Shown here piece after piece: positions 36,640-45,388 of a stretch of DNA of 64,000 nucleotides. The notes under the pieces are model-generated. The model did no database searches and was not told the DNA's origin. It saw only the letters and a program-made list of their open reading frames with translations. The position numbers were made by a program, and so were the translations under genes. The DNA lies in assembly GCF_008271745.1 (NCBI RefSeq), contig NZ_VKKZ01000020.1:434001-498000 (forward strand), read 5' to 3'. This DNA is from Rufibacter glacialis (lineage in GTDB: Bacteria; Bacteroidota; Bacteroidia; Cytophagales; Hymenobacteraceae). Numbering within the stretch: position 1 is the stretch's first letter; each line of letters opens with the position of its first letter.

Positions 36640-37337
36640 CCACCTTTCAGGGAGCTATCATTAGAGGGGACACAGCGGAAAAGAAACTTGCTCTTCTCTT
36701 CACAGGCCATGAATTTGCGGATGGCTACCCCACTATCCGGAAGGCGCTGCGGAAGAACAACGTCAAAGCCTCCTTTTTCCTGACGGGCGATTTCTACCGG
36801 AACCCTGCTTTTGCCAAGGTCATCAAAGGGCTGAAAAAGGAAGGCCACTTCCTGGGCGCCCATTCAGACCGGCACCTGCTGTACAATGACTGGGGCAAGA
36901 GAGACTCCTTATTGGTAACTAAGGAAACATTCACTACAGACTTGCTGGCCAATTATGCGGAGATGGCCAAATTCGGGATTAAGAGGGAAGCCGCTCCTTT
37001 CTTCCTGCCCCCGTATGAGTGGTATAACCAGCAAATTGCGGACTGGTGCCAGGAGACGGGGTTCACCCTGATCAACTACACGCCGGGTACCCTCTCCCAC
37101 GCAGACTATACCTATCCCAGCCTAGGCAAACAGTACCGTACCAGTGAGTTTATATACACTTCCATCCTTAACCAGGAACAAAAGGACCCACACGGGCTGA
37201 ATGGGTATTTGCTGTTACTGCACCTCGGCACAGACCCAGCCCGCACCGACAAATTCTACCACCGGCTAGACGAACTGCTCCAGGAACTAACCCGCCGCGG
37301 ATATCAAATGGCTCCTTTGCAGGAGGTCATCCAGTAG
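36636..37337 (+). CDS. Polysaccharide deacetylase (CE4/NodB) domain in the -1 frame of the GH9 gene
   Basis: After the A9 run the -1 frame reads on for 233 codons to 37337. It encodes a CE4 fold: a first motif LLFTGHEFADGYPTI, then KASFFLTGDFYR, the metal-binding HSDRH in GAHSDRHLLYNDW, and PFFLPPYEW. There is no ATG upstream of the first motif in this frame, and the next possible start (TTG at 36912) is inside the domain, so independent translation would give a broken protein. It must be made by frameshifting or slippage from the GH9 frame, or the locus is a recent frameshift mutant or sequencing error in a homopolymer. It would remove N-acetyl groups from chitin-like or peptidoglycan-like polymers. 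Confidence 0.75.
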   Translation, partial: VTTFQGAIIRGDTAEKKLALLFTGHEFADGYPTIRKALRKNNVKASFFLTGDFYRNPAFAKVIKGLKKEGHFLGAHSDRHLLYNDWGKRDSLLVTKETFTTDLLANYAEMAKFGIKREAAPFFLPPYEWYNQQIADWCQETGFTLINYTPGTLSHADYTYPSLGKQYRTSEFIYTSILNQEQKDPHGLNGYLLLLHLGTDPARTDKFYHRLDELLQELTRRGYQMAPLQEVIQ

Positions 37338-37341
37338 TTTC

Positions 37342-37377
37342 GTTTTAAGACTTGTTTTCAAAAAAGGCTGCTAAAAC
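37342..37377. repeat. 36-nt intergenic palindrome, copy after the deacetylase
   Basis: Begins GTTTTAAGACTTG and ends GCTGCTAAAAC, only 4 nt after the stop. Partial copies follow near 37464 and 37619. Confidence 0.55.
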
Positions 37378-37494
37378 CGATGAATAAGGATTTGGTGGGC
37401 TGTTCGTCTCCCCCTCGGTTTCCATTTTAAGATGGTTTCTCCTTCCTCAAAGGCTCAACGAATTAAGGACCCTTTTTAGGAAAACAAAGCATAG

Positions 37495-37544
37495 AAAACC
37501 CGCCTCCTTAGTTAGTGTGATCACCAACCAAGGAGGCGGGTTTT
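37495..37544. terminator. Bidirectional terminator between the deacetylase and ung genes
   Basis: AAAACCCGCCTCCTT pairs perfectly with AAGGAGGCGGGTTTT; the inner part (GTTAGTG...) extends the stem. Confidence 0.75.
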
Positions 37545-37662
37545 AAGGATCTATTCTGAAAAAAATATTCAAAATGGGGAGACAAGGAACCTTCCTTTAG
37601 GCACCAAACCCTTCCCTCCTTTTTAGCTTGTTTCTTGAAAATGCACCTGAAACCAAGGAGTA

Positions 37663-38325
37663 TTACCAGTCAATCTCTGGCAGGCCATGCTGGTGCAGGT
37701 AGGCATTGGCTTTGCTGAAGTGGCGGGTGCCAAAGAACCCTTTGTCGGCCGCAAACGGTGAGGGGTGGGCCGCCTTCAATACCAGGTGTTTTTTCTCATC
37801 AATGATCAACCCTTTCTTCTGGGCATAGGCACCCCACAGCAGAAACACCACGTGCTCTTTCTCGTCAGAGACTTTCTTGATAACGGCATCTGTGAATTCC
37901 TCCCACCCTTTCTTCTGGTGGGAGCCAGCGGTGTGGGCGCGTACCGTCAAGGTGGCATTCAGCAAGAGAACCCCCTGCTCCGCCCAGCGCTCCAGGTTCC
38001 CTGACCGGGGAATGGGTTTACCCAGATCAGCTTCTATCTCTTTAAATATGTTAAGCAGAGAAGGGGGCGTGCGCATACCGTCTGCCACAGAGAAAGCCAG
38101 GCCATTGGCTTGGCCAGGGCCATGGTACGGGTCTTGACCCAGGATCACTACCCGCACCTTGTCAAAGGGGCATTCATCAAAGGCATGGAAGATTTGCCGC
38201 CCCGGCGGATAGACCTCGGTAGTGGTGTATTCGGTCTTCACAAACGAGATCAGGTTCTGGAAGTAAGGCTTCTCAAATTCGTCCTGCAGCACCTGTTGCC
38301 AACTGTTTTCAATTTTTACCTGCAT
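37663..38325 (-). CDS. ung: Uracil-DNA glycosylase
   Basis: A 220-residue family 1 glycosylase that removes uracil from DNA. It has the water-activating motif GQDPYHGPGQANGLAFSV (D65), LLNATLTVR and HPSPFAADKGFFG (H187). Length is typical. The familiar GQAHG is GQANG here, a harmless variant. Monocistronic; divergent from apaG. Confidence 0.96.
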   Translation of the reverse strand: MQVKIENSWQQVLQDEFEKPYFQNLISFVKTEYTTTEVYPPGRQIFHAFDECPFDKVRVVILGQDPYHGPGQANGLAFSVADGMRTPPSLLNIFKEIEADLGKPIPRSGNLERWAEQGVLLLNATLTVRAHTAGSHQKKGWEEFTDAVIKKVSDEKEHVVFLLWGAYAQKKGLIIDEKKHLVLKAAHPSPFAADKGFFGTRHFSKANAYLHQHGLPEIDW

Positions 38326-38432
38326 AGAAGAGGTATCAGTTAAAGGTTTTTAGCGTATTTTTACTTTAGAATCCGGCTGGCTAAACTTTCAAGCCAGAAA
38401 GCCTGTTCCAGTTATACCAAATTAAGGCACGC

Positions 38433-38819
38433 ATGGATACGAAAACAACCCAAGGAGTCACTGTCAACGTCACGACAAATTACCTCCCTGACTATTCCAG
38501 TCCGGCTCAGCAACACTTTGTCTTCGCTTACAAAATCACCATCCAGAACAACAGCGAATTTACGGTAAAGTTATTACGCCGCCACTGGCATATCTATGAT
38601 TCCAACAACGAAATACGCGAGGTAGAGGGCGAGGGCGTAGTAGGCCAGCAACCCGTGCTGGAACCCGGCGAGAGCCACCAGTACGTGTCGGGCTGTAACC
38701 TAAAAACCAGTATTGGTAAAATGGCTGGTACTTACTTGATGGAACGGTTGGTAGACGGCCGGCAATTCCACGTGACCATTCCTGAGTTCACACTCATCAT
38801 TCCCTATAAACTCAATTAA
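38433..38819 (+). CDS. apaG: ApaG domain protein (Co2+/Mg2+ efflux protein ApaG)
   Basis: A 128-residue protein with a fibronectin-like ApaG fold: FAYKITIQNNSEFTVKLLRR, HWHIYDSNNEIREVEGEGVV, GQQPVLEPGESHQYVSGCNL and IPEFTLIIP. ApaG affects cobalt and magnesium resistance in enteric bacteria, with a biochemical role still unclear. Length and motifs are standard. The methyltransferase gene follows after 29 nt and may be co-transcribed. Confidence 0.94.
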   Translation: MDTKTTQGVTVNVTTNYLPDYSSPAQQHFVFAYKITIQNNSEFTVKLLRRHWHIYDSNNEIREVEGEGVVGQQPVLEPGESHQYVSGCNLKTSIGKMAGTYLMERLVDGRQFHVTIPEFTLIIPYKLN

Positions 38820-38848
38820 TCCCGCTTCTGGCTTTGCAACACGCCGCC

Positions 38849-39619
38849 ATGATCTACAGGTACGCCTCCTTCTGGTGGCGTTCAGGGAATGCCCATGGCT
38901 TGCATTCTCCTTTTGTCTTCAACCTATATTGCCACATCATTCACCACCAAGGGCATTTTGCGGCGTATGATGCGGTAGAAAATCTTCGGGAGAAGTTATT
39001 GGAGGATCACACGGTGCTGGAGGTGACTGACTTTGGGGCTGGCTCCCACGCCGGCGCTACTAAAAAGCGGAAAGTCTCCGACATTGCCCGCACCGCCGCC
39101 AAACCCGCCCGATTGGGCCAATTGCTTTTCAGGCTGGCCAACCACTTTCAACCCAACACCGTGCTGGAGTTAGGCACTTCCCTGGGTTTGACCACCGGTT
39201 ATCTGGGACTCGCCCGCCAGACGGCTGCTTTGTACACCTTTGAAGGGTGCCCTGCCATTGCGGCCCAAGCCCGGAAGAATCTGACCTCTCTAGGCTTGAA
39301 GCAGGTGCAATTAATAGAAGGAAACCTGGACCAGACCCTATCCCAAACCTTGACGCGCCTGGAGAAGGTGGATTTTGTGTTCTTTGACGGAAACCACCGT
39401 CTGGAGCCTACCCTTAGGTACTTTGAACAATGCCTGGCCAAGGCCCATGAAGGCAGCGTCTTTGTCTTTGATGATATTTACTGGTCTGGTGAAATGGCGC
39501 AGGCCTGGAAAAAAATAAAGCAGCACCCGCAGGTTCTGCTCACCGTTGACCTTTTCTATATGGGCCTGGTCTTCTTCCGGACAAACCAACCAAAACAGCA
39601 CTTCACCCTCAGGTTCTAA
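38849..39619 (+). CDS. Class I SAM-dependent methyltransferase
   Basis: A 256-residue soluble protein. The SAM-binding motif I is TVLELGTSLGLTTGYLGLA (about residues 108-126), motif II ALYTFEGCPAIAAQA, and VDFVFFDGNHRLEPTLRYFE corresponds to the catalytic-site region of O-methyltransferase-like enzymes. The N-terminus (YASFWWRSGNAHGLHSPFVF) is characteristic of a Bacteroidota subgroup. Substrate unknown. The ATG at 38849 is preferred over the in-frame TTG at 38834. Confidence 0.82.
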   Translation: MIYRYASFWWRSGNAHGLHSPFVFNLYCHIIHHQGHFAAYDAVENLREKLLEDHTVLEVTDFGAGSHAGATKKRKVSDIARTAAKPARLGQLLFRLANHFQPNTVLELGTSLGLTTGYLGLARQTAALYTFEGCPAIAAQARKNLTSLGLKQVQLIEGNLDQTLSQTLTRLEKVDFVFFDGNHRLEPTLRYFEQCLAKAHEGSVFVFDDIYWSGEMAQAWKKIKQHPQVLLTVDLFYMGLVFFRTNQPKQHFTLRF

Positions 39620-39643
39620 GCTCTTCCGAAAGATGAACCATAT

Positions 39644-39689
39644 AAAACATTTGAGGCCTGCTTTTACAAAAGCAGGCCTCAAATGTTTT
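39644..39689. terminator. Bidirectional terminator between the methyltransferase and kdsA
   Basis: A perfect 21-bp stem (AAAACATTTGAGGCCTGCTT and complement) with a short ACA-containing loop. It overlaps the last base pairs of the kdsA stop region. Confidence 0.85.
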
Positions 39690-40509
39690 AAGACTCAAAC
39701 CTAATCGCTTCCCTGATTCTGAGTAGCCTTCTCATCAGGCTTTCCAGCTGGTTCAGCGGGAGCATATTGGCGCCATCTGAGCGGGCCGATTTTGGATCTG
39801 GATGGGTTTCAATAAACAATCCGTCGGCCCCTACCGCAATGGCGGCTTTGGCAATGGTTTCAATCAAAGCCGGGCGTCCGCCGGTCACCCCGGAGGATTG
39901 GTTGGGTTGCTGCAGCGAATGTGTCACGTCCATGACTACCGGTACCTGGTTCTCCCGCATGATGGGCAGGTTCCGGAAATCCACCACCAGGTCAGAATAC
40001 CCGAAGGAGTTTCCGCGGTCGGTCAGAATCACGTTGTGGTTCCCTGATTCCTTCACTTTCTCCACCGCAAACCGCATAGATTCCCCAGACAAAAACTGGC
40101 CTTTCTTGATGTTCACCACCTTGCCCGTCTGCGCTGCCGCAATTAATAAGTCGGTTTGGCGGCACAGGAAAGCCGGGATCTGGAGTACATCTACGTACTC
40201 GGCGGCCATAGCGGCTTCATGCGCCTCATGGATGTCGGTGACGGTGGGTGCACCGAAGGTGTGGCTCACCTTGGCCAGGATCTTGAGTGCTTTCTCGTCT
40301 CCAATGCCGGTGAAAGAGTCTTTCCTGGATCTGTTGGCTTTCCGGTACGAGCCCTTGAAAATCAACGGAATATGCAGGCGATCAGAAATCCGGACCAACT
40401 CCTGGGCTATTTCCAGCGCCATGTCTTCTCCTTCAATGGCGCAAGGCCCGGCCATGAGAAAGAAGTTACCGGAAGAAGTATGCTGTAATTTAGGGATGTC
40501 GATGTTCAT
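39688..40509 (-). CDS. kdsA: 3-deoxy-8-phosphooctulonate (KDO-8-P) synthase
   Basis: A 273-residue enzyme condensing arabinose-5-phosphate and PEP for lipopolysaccharide KDO. Motifs include MAGPCAIEG, FKGSYRKANRSRKDSFTG, TDIHE, IPAFLCRQTDLL, ILTDRGNSFGY, DVTHSLQQP and IETHPDP. It confirms a Gram-negative outer membrane. The typical SFDKANR is SYRKANR here; the cysteine of the metal-binding form is present in AGPCA. Monocistronic. Confidence 0.96.
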   Translation of the reverse strand: MNIDIPKLQHTSSGNFFLMAGPCAIEGEDMALEIAQELVRISDRLHIPLIFKGSYRKANRSRKDSFTGIGDEKALKILAKVSHTFGAPTVTDIHEAHEAAMAAEYVDVLQIPAFLCRQTDLLIAAAQTGKVVNIKKGQFLSGESMRFAVEKVKESGNHNVILTDRGNSFGYSDLVVDFRNLPIMRENQVPVVMDVTHSLQQPNQSSGVTGGRPALIETIAKAAIAVGADGLFIETHPDPKSARSDGANMLPLNQLESLMRRLLRIREAIRFES

Positions 40510-40668
40510 GTTTCAGAGGTTAAATCAAAGTTGAGAATGCGAAAAGGCTATTTACAAGATGGTGCCCTTTTGATGAACCCGGTGGGGAAAGTTCCGTTTC
40601 ACGGGCCTTCCTCCGGTAGCCCGGCGTCAAAATCAATCCTGGCGTTCAAGGCCTAAAAGTACAGAATT

Positions 40669-41286
40669 CTACGCGATAAACTGTGGCCTTTCGCGCCGTT
40701 CCAACTCTATGAATAGCTCCCTCCCCTGCCGGGGAGAGATAGAGTTACGGCAAGGCTCGAAGACGTTGAACTGGAAATAAGGCTCAAAATACGCCTGGTA
40801 TTCCAGGGCCGTTCCACCAAACGGGGGCCCTTCCGCCGCAAACTCCTCTGAAAAAAGAACGCCCGCCAATTTACCACCTGGTTTCAGGATCATGTGCATC
40901 TGGCGGGCGTAGGCGGGGCGCATTTCGCGGGGTAAGGCACAAAAGAAAGTCTGCTCCAATACCAGATCATACTGGTTAGGCGTTAAAGAGAAAAAATCCT
41001 GCTGCAGAAGCTGGCCCTGGGGAAATGCCGGTACCCGCTCCTTGAGATTACGCAATGGGGCCGCTGCAAAATCAAGCAGATGCAGCCGATGGAAACCCTT
41101 CCGGAACAGGTACTCGGCCTCATGCCCGTTCCCGCCCCCTGGCACCAGAACCTGCAGATCCTGGTTGGGCAGTTGATCTATATAGGCTTTTAGGGGTGGG
41201 GTAATGGTGCCCACATCCCACTCTGTGCGGTTCTGCCGGTACCGGTGCTCCCAATACTCCTCGTCTAAACTGGCTTTTTCACTCAT
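40669..41286 (-). CDS. Thiopurine S-methyltransferase (TPMT) family methyltransferase
   Basis: A 205-residue SAM-dependent enzyme. The N-terminus EYWEHRYRQNRTEWDVGTITPPLKAYI, motif LVPGGGNGHEAEYLFRKGF, LLDFAAAP and LVLEQTFFCALPREMR match the TPMT-like family, which methylates sulfur, selenium or tellurium compounds, and halides in plant homologues. The real substrate cannot be read. Divergent from the coiled-coil membrane protein gene. Confidence 0.88.
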   Translation of the reverse strand: MSEKASLDEEYWEHRYRQNRTEWDVGTITPPLKAYIDQLPNQDLQVLVPGGGNGHEAEYLFRKGFHRLHLLDFAAAPLRNLKERVPAFPQGQLLQQDFFSLTPNQYDLVLEQTFFCALPREMRPAYARQMHMILKPGGKLAGVLFSEEFAAEGPPFGGTALEYQAYFEPYFQFNVFEPCRNSISPRQGRELFIELERRERPQFIA

Positions 41287-41314
41287 AGACTCAAGTAACT
41301 ATTTTACCCCGTAA

Positions 41315-41345
41315 TTTGCAAAGGCTAGATAGAACCGTATTTTTG
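41315..41345 (+). promoter_or_regulatory. Consensus Bacteroidota promoter for the coiled-coil protein
   Basis: TTTG (41315-41318), exactly 19 nt, then TATTTTTG (41338-41345): a full match to TTTG-N19-TAnnTTTG. Confidence 0.65.
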
Positions 41346-41393
41346 TAAGAATAGGTATTGTCCAAAACAACACTAACCACCCCACATTCCGCC

Positions 41394-42335
41394 ATGGCGA
41401 CCGAAACACCCGAAAAGGATAGCAACCGAAAATTATTAGTTGTAGGCCTTATCATTGTGCTGCTCAGCATCAACGGTATTCTCATCTACATGCAACAGCA
41501 GAAAACCCAGGAGAGCGAGGAGCAGAAAGAGATCATCAAGGTGAAAAGCACCGAGTTGGAAAACCAGATCAAAGTATTTGAGACTCTGAAAGCCGACTAC
41601 GAACGCCAGAAAGCGGAATTGGGCGCCATGGGCCTAACCAACGACTCCCTGGAAACCCGCATTGCTGCGATCAACGCGGACCTGGCCCAACTAAGGGCTT
41701 TCCGGAACAGCTCTTTCACGGTGGCTGACCAGCGCAGGTTCCAGCAGCGCGCCCAGAACCTGGAACTCGCCCTCCGGAAGAAAGACGAAGAAGTAGCCAA
41801 GCTGCAGGAAAACAACGAAGAACTCTTCACCGAAGTCACCGGCCTGAAAACCACCCAAAACAAGTTATCTGATTCCATTACCTCCCTGGCCACGAACAAC
41901 AAGGAACTGGAGGCCAAAGTAAACTTGGCGTCTAAACTGGAGGCCCAGAACATTGCCGTGACCATCATCAACCCCAAAGGAAAAGAAAAAGAGGACTCAG
42001 AGGAAGAATACAAAGCTAAAAAGGTAGACAAAATCAAGCTTTCCTTCAAGCTAGGCAAGAATGAGGTGGCCGCCAAAGAAAACAAAGAGATTCTCATGCG
42101 CCTGATTGAGCCCGACGGAGCAGCGGTCTACAACCTGGCTACCGGCTCGGGCACCTTTGAGTTTGAGGGGAAAGAGCAGTTCTACACCGCCAAGCGCGAC
42201 ATCATCTTTGACAACACGCAGCAACAGGTTTCCTTTATCTACTCCAAAGGGGCGCCTTTCAAAACCGGGAAACACCTGGTGGAAATCTACTCAGACGGCT
42301 TCCTGATCGGTACCACCTCCTTTACCCTGAAATAA
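41394..42335 (+). CDS. Coiled-coil membrane protein of unknown function
   Basis: A 313-residue protein. A short hydrophilic N-terminus is followed by one membrane helix (about residues 13-32, LLVVGLIIVLLSINGILIYM), then a long coiled coil (about residues 38-190, rich in E, K, Q, L), and a C-terminal beta-domain (about residues 195-313; IKLSFKLGKNEVA, GTFEFEGKEQFYTAK, TGKHLVEIYSDGFLIGTTSF). The C-domain looks extracytoplasmic. Topology suggests a bitopic envelope protein with a periplasmic coiled coil. The ATG at 41394 is chosen over TTG 41358; both lie after the promoter. Confidence 0.75.
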   Translation: MATETPEKDSNRKLLVVGLIIVLLSINGILIYMQQQKTQESEEQKEIIKVKSTELENQIKVFETLKADYERQKAELGAMGLTNDSLETRIAAINADLAQLRAFRNSSFTVADQRRFQQRAQNLELALRKKDEEVAKLQENNEELFTEVTGLKTTQNKLSDSITSLATNNKELEAKVNLASKLEAQNIAVTIINPKGKEKEDSEEEYKAKKVDKIKLSFKLGKNEVAAKENKEILMRLIEPDGAAVYNLATGSGTFEFEGKEQFYTAKRDIIFDNTQQQVSFIYSKGAPFKTGKHLVEIYSDGFLIGTTSFTLK

Positions 42336-42348
42336 CCGAATTACCTTT

Positions 42349-42407
42349 CCTTCCCAAAAAAGAGCCCCGAAACGTGTAATACGTTTCGGGGCTCTTTTTT
42401 GGGAAGG
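42349..42407 (+). terminator. Terminator of the coiled-coil protein gene
   Basis: A perfect stem of 27 bp (CCTTCCCAAAAAAGAGCCCC...) with a GTAAT-type loop and internal T6 run. Confidence 0.85.
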
Positions 42408-42408
42408 A

Positions 42409-42722
42409 GTGATTGAATGATTGAGAGATTGAAGGAATGATGGATGGAGTGAGTGGGAGAATTAATGATTGAGAGAATAAAGGATTGAATGGATGAGTGG
42501 GAGAAAGATGACAGTCTATTAATGGAGAGAGAAATGTTTTAGGCCAACTTTCATAAAAACATGGCTTAAACTAGTTATTGGTTGGCACCCAAGAAAGCCT
42601 ACCCTCCTCTCACTTACTACCCTCTCTCCTTCAAATCGTTCGCTCAACTTTTACTTCTTCATTCTCTGATTTACTTAATTTTCGCATTCATTCTCCCAAT
42701 CATTCAATCTCTCAATCAATCA
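42409..42722. repeat. Spacer bounded by inverted low-complexity tracts
   Basis: GATTGA/GAATGA-type tracts occupy 42409-42500 and the inverted TCAATC type 42690-42722, reaching into the last codons and stop of cphA (TGA lies in a GATTGA unit). A 36-nt palindrome copy lies between at 42536-42571. No gene is seen in this spacer. Confidence 0.6.
42536..42571. repeat. 36-nt intergenic palindrome copy
   Basis: Begins GTTTTAGGCCAAC and ends CATGGCTTAAAC. Confidence 0.55.
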
Positions 42723-45346
42723 ACCATCACCCTTCGGTCTTGGATTACCTTGAAATTCTCAATCATTTTGATCGCCTCCGGTATGTCTTCAGAGAAAATG
42801 GTGATAAAGGAATTCCGCTCGGCGTGCTCCAGGGCATAGGCAATGGCCACCATTTCCTGGCCAATCACTTTGTAGGGCTTCCGCGGATCTTCCAGTTCAA
42901 TGCCTTCAATGATCTTCTGGTAAATCTCATCGGCTGACCGGCCCCGGAGGTCTTTGTCTGACCGGATGATGATCTCGTCAAACATCTGCGCCGCCATTCT
43001 GCCTAATTCCACGAAATCCTCGTCACGGCGGTCTCCTACGCCCGCCACAATCCCTACCCGCTTACGGGCATCTACATTCTGCAGGAAATCTGCGATGCCT
43101 TTCATGCCTGCCGGGTTGTGCGCGTAATCTACCAGTACCTCAAAAGTAGGGAACTTGTACAGGTTCATTCTTCCTGGGGTCTTGGAAGCTGAGGGCACAA
43201 AGGTGCGCAATGCTGTTTTGATCTCAGAAATCTCAAACCGGGAAATATACCCAGCCAGGGTAGCGGCTAAAACGTTCTCAATGTTAAACTTAGCACGGCC
43301 CCCAAAGGTCAGCGGAATATCTGCCACCCGGTCTACCCGTATTTTGTAGGTGTTCTTGAAAATGGAAATGAAGCCGTTCTCAAAAACAGCCGCTAAACCT
43401 CCCTTGGCCACATGCTTCAAGATGCGGGGGTTGTTTTCATCCATGCTGAAGAAGGCCACTTTGCATTCCACCTCCTTGGCCATCTGGTAGACATTGTCAT
43501 CATCTGCGTTCAGGATAGCATACCCGTCTTTGCTCACGCTCTTGGGCACCACTGCTTTCACGCGGGCCATGTCTTCCAGGGTATAGATGTCCCGGAGGCC
43601 CATGTGGTCTTCAGCTACGTTGGTCACAATGCCGATGTCACACTGCCGGAAGCCCAGCCCAGCGCGTAACATGCCTCCGCGAGCACACTCCAGCACCGCA
43701 AAATTCACGGTAGGGTCGCGTAACACGAACTCGGCGCTTTTGGAACCGGTGGTATCTCCTTTCTCCAGCAGTTTGTCCTGGATGTAGATACCGTCTGTGG
43801 TGGTGAAGCCTACCTGGTAGCCGCAGGATTTCACCATGTGCGCGATTAGGCGGGTGGTGGTGGTTTTACCGTTGGTACCCGTGACAGCGATGATAGGGAT
43901 ACGGGAGGGACAGTTATCCGGGAAGAGCATTTCTACCACGGGCTCGGCCACGTTGCGGGGTAGCCCTTCGGTAGGCGCCACGTGCATCCTGAAACCTGGC
44001 GCGGCATTCACCTCAATCACGGCACCACGGGCCTCCGGCAGGGGAATGGCGATGTCTGAGGTCACTACGTCAATGCCACAGATGTCTAAGCCTATGGTGC
44101 CGGCAATGCGCTCTGCCATCAAGACGTTGTACGGGTCAATCAGGTCGGTCACGTCGGTGGCGGTACCACCGGTGGAAAGGTTGGCGGTACTCTTCAGGAA
44201 CAGCTCCTCACCTGCGGCCAATACGGTGTCCAGGGTGTACCCTTTCTTCTCTAAAATACCGGTGGAATCTTTATCAATCGCGATCCGGGTGAGCACTTTT
44301 TCGTGCCCTACCCCCCGGCGGGGATCGCTGTTCACTTTGTCTACCAGTTGCTGCACGGTAGAGGTACCATCGCCAATGACCATGGCCGGGGTACGCTTGG
44401 CCGCGGCAATGAACTTCTTGTTCACCACCAGCAGCCTAAAGTCATAGCCTTCTATGAACTGCTCCACAATCACCGCCTCTGAGTACTTCTGGGCCATCTC
44501 AAACCCGGCCGCGGCTTCTTCCCAGGTTTTGAGGTTGATGCCAGCCCCTTTGCCGTGGTTCCCGTCCAGTGGTTTGGTCACAATGGGGTAGCCCAGGTAA
44601 TCGATCGCTTCTTTGAGTTCGTCCAGGGTATACACGGTTTCGCCTTCCGGCACGGGTACCCCGGCCTCATGCAGCATTTCCTTTGTGTTGTTCTTGTCAC
44701 CGGCAATCTCTACGGCAAAGGCAGCGGTACGGCACGTCATGGTGGCCTGAATGCGCTTTTGATGTACGCCGTAGCCTAACTGGATCAGGGAGCTTTTGTT
44801 GAGCCGGATATAAGGGATGCCGCGGGCCACGGCTTCAGACACTATGGAATAGGTACTGGGGCCAATATGTTCGTCTTCCCGTATCTCGTGCAGTTCAGCT
44901 ACGTCTGGCGCAATGTCATAGGCTTGGTTCTGGGCCAAGGCTGTGGTGGCCCTGATGGCGGCATGCGCGGCGTATTCACCGGCTTTTTCTTCCTGATACG
45001 AGAAAACTACATAGTCAAAGTCTGGTTGGGGGGCAGGATATGACCGGCCGAAGCCCGACTCCATACCGCCCAGGGTTTGCAGTTCCAGGGCCACATGTTC
45101 TACTACATTACTCAAGGAAACCCCTTCTTCCCGCACCCGTTTCAGATAGCCGCCTTCCTGCCCTTCTGTGCTCCGGTGAACCAACATGCCGGGGAACATC
45201 TGTTCTAAGCGGTCAGCAAAACCAGGGATCTGCGTGGTCAGCAGACCTGCAAATTCCTCCATGTCTAGTTTGAGCACTACAATTTTAGGGTGTTTCACAG
45301 ACCAATAGTTTGGTCCACGCATAATGCGTAATTCTGCGATTTTCAT
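42716..45346 (-). CDS. cphA: Cyanophycin synthetase
   Basis: An 876-residue enzyme, the normal CphA1 length, that polymerises aspartate and arginine into cyanophycin using ATP. Domains in order: N-terminal domain (1-160), ATP-grasp domain (about 220-480; YPIVTKPLDGNHGKGAGINL, EVNAAPGFRMHVAP) that adds Asp, and a Mur ligase-like domain with P-loop VTGTNGKTTTTRLI near residue 490 and VDYAHNPAGM, which adds Arg. Its partner cphB (cyanophycinase) lies 42 nt upstream in the same direction. This points to a nitrogen and carbon storage polymer in the cell. Confidence 0.95.
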   Translation of the reverse strand: MKIAELRIMRGPNYWSVKHPKIVVLKLDMEEFAGLLTTQIPGFADRLEQMFPGMLVHRSTEGQEGGYLKRVREEGVSLSNVVEHVALELQTLGGMESGFGRSYPAPQPDFDYVVFSYQEEKAGEYAAHAAIRATTALAQNQAYDIAPDVAELHEIREDEHIGPSTYSIVSEAVARGIPYIRLNKSSLIQLGYGVHQKRIQATMTCRTAAFAVEIAGDKNNTKEMLHEAGVPVPEGETVYTLDELKEAIDYLGYPIVTKPLDGNHGKGAGINLKTWEEAAAGFEMAQKYSEAVIVEQFIEGYDFRLLVVNKKFIAAAKRTPAMVIGDGTSTVQQLVDKVNSDPRRGVGHEKVLTRIAIDKDSTGILEKKGYTLDTVLAAGEELFLKSTANLSTGGTATDVTDLIDPYNVLMAERIAGTIGLDICGIDVVTSDIAIPLPEARGAVIEVNAAPGFRMHVAPTEGLPRNVAEPVVEMLFPDNCPSRIPIIAVTGTNGKTTTTRLIAHMVKSCGYQVGFTTTDGIYIQDKLLEKGDTTGSKSAEFVLRDPTVNFAVLECARGGMLRAGLGFRQCDIGIVTNVAEDHMGLRDIYTLEDMARVKAVVPKSVSKDGYAILNADDDNVYQMAKEVECKVAFFSMDENNPRILKHVAKGGLAAVFENGFISIFKNTYKIRVDRVADIPLTFGGRAKFNIENVLAATLAGYISRFEISEIKTALRTFVPSASKTPGRMNLYKFPTFEVLVDYAHNPAGMKGIADFLQNVDARKRVGIVAGVGDRRDEDFVELGRMAAQMFDEIIIRSDKDLRGRSADEIYQKIIEGIELEDPRKPYKVIGQEMVAIAYALEHAERNSFITIFSEDIPEAIKMIENFKVIQDRRVMVD

Positions 45347-45388
45347 AGAAATAGAATCCAGTTAGGATGCAGGTGTATATGGTATTGG

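Larger units (their letters stand above)
37338..37662. other. Convergent spacer with repeats and a terminator
   Basis: 325 bp between the deacetylase and ung genes with no ORF. It contains one full and two partial copies of the 36-nt palindrome and one long hairpin. Confidence 0.5.
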
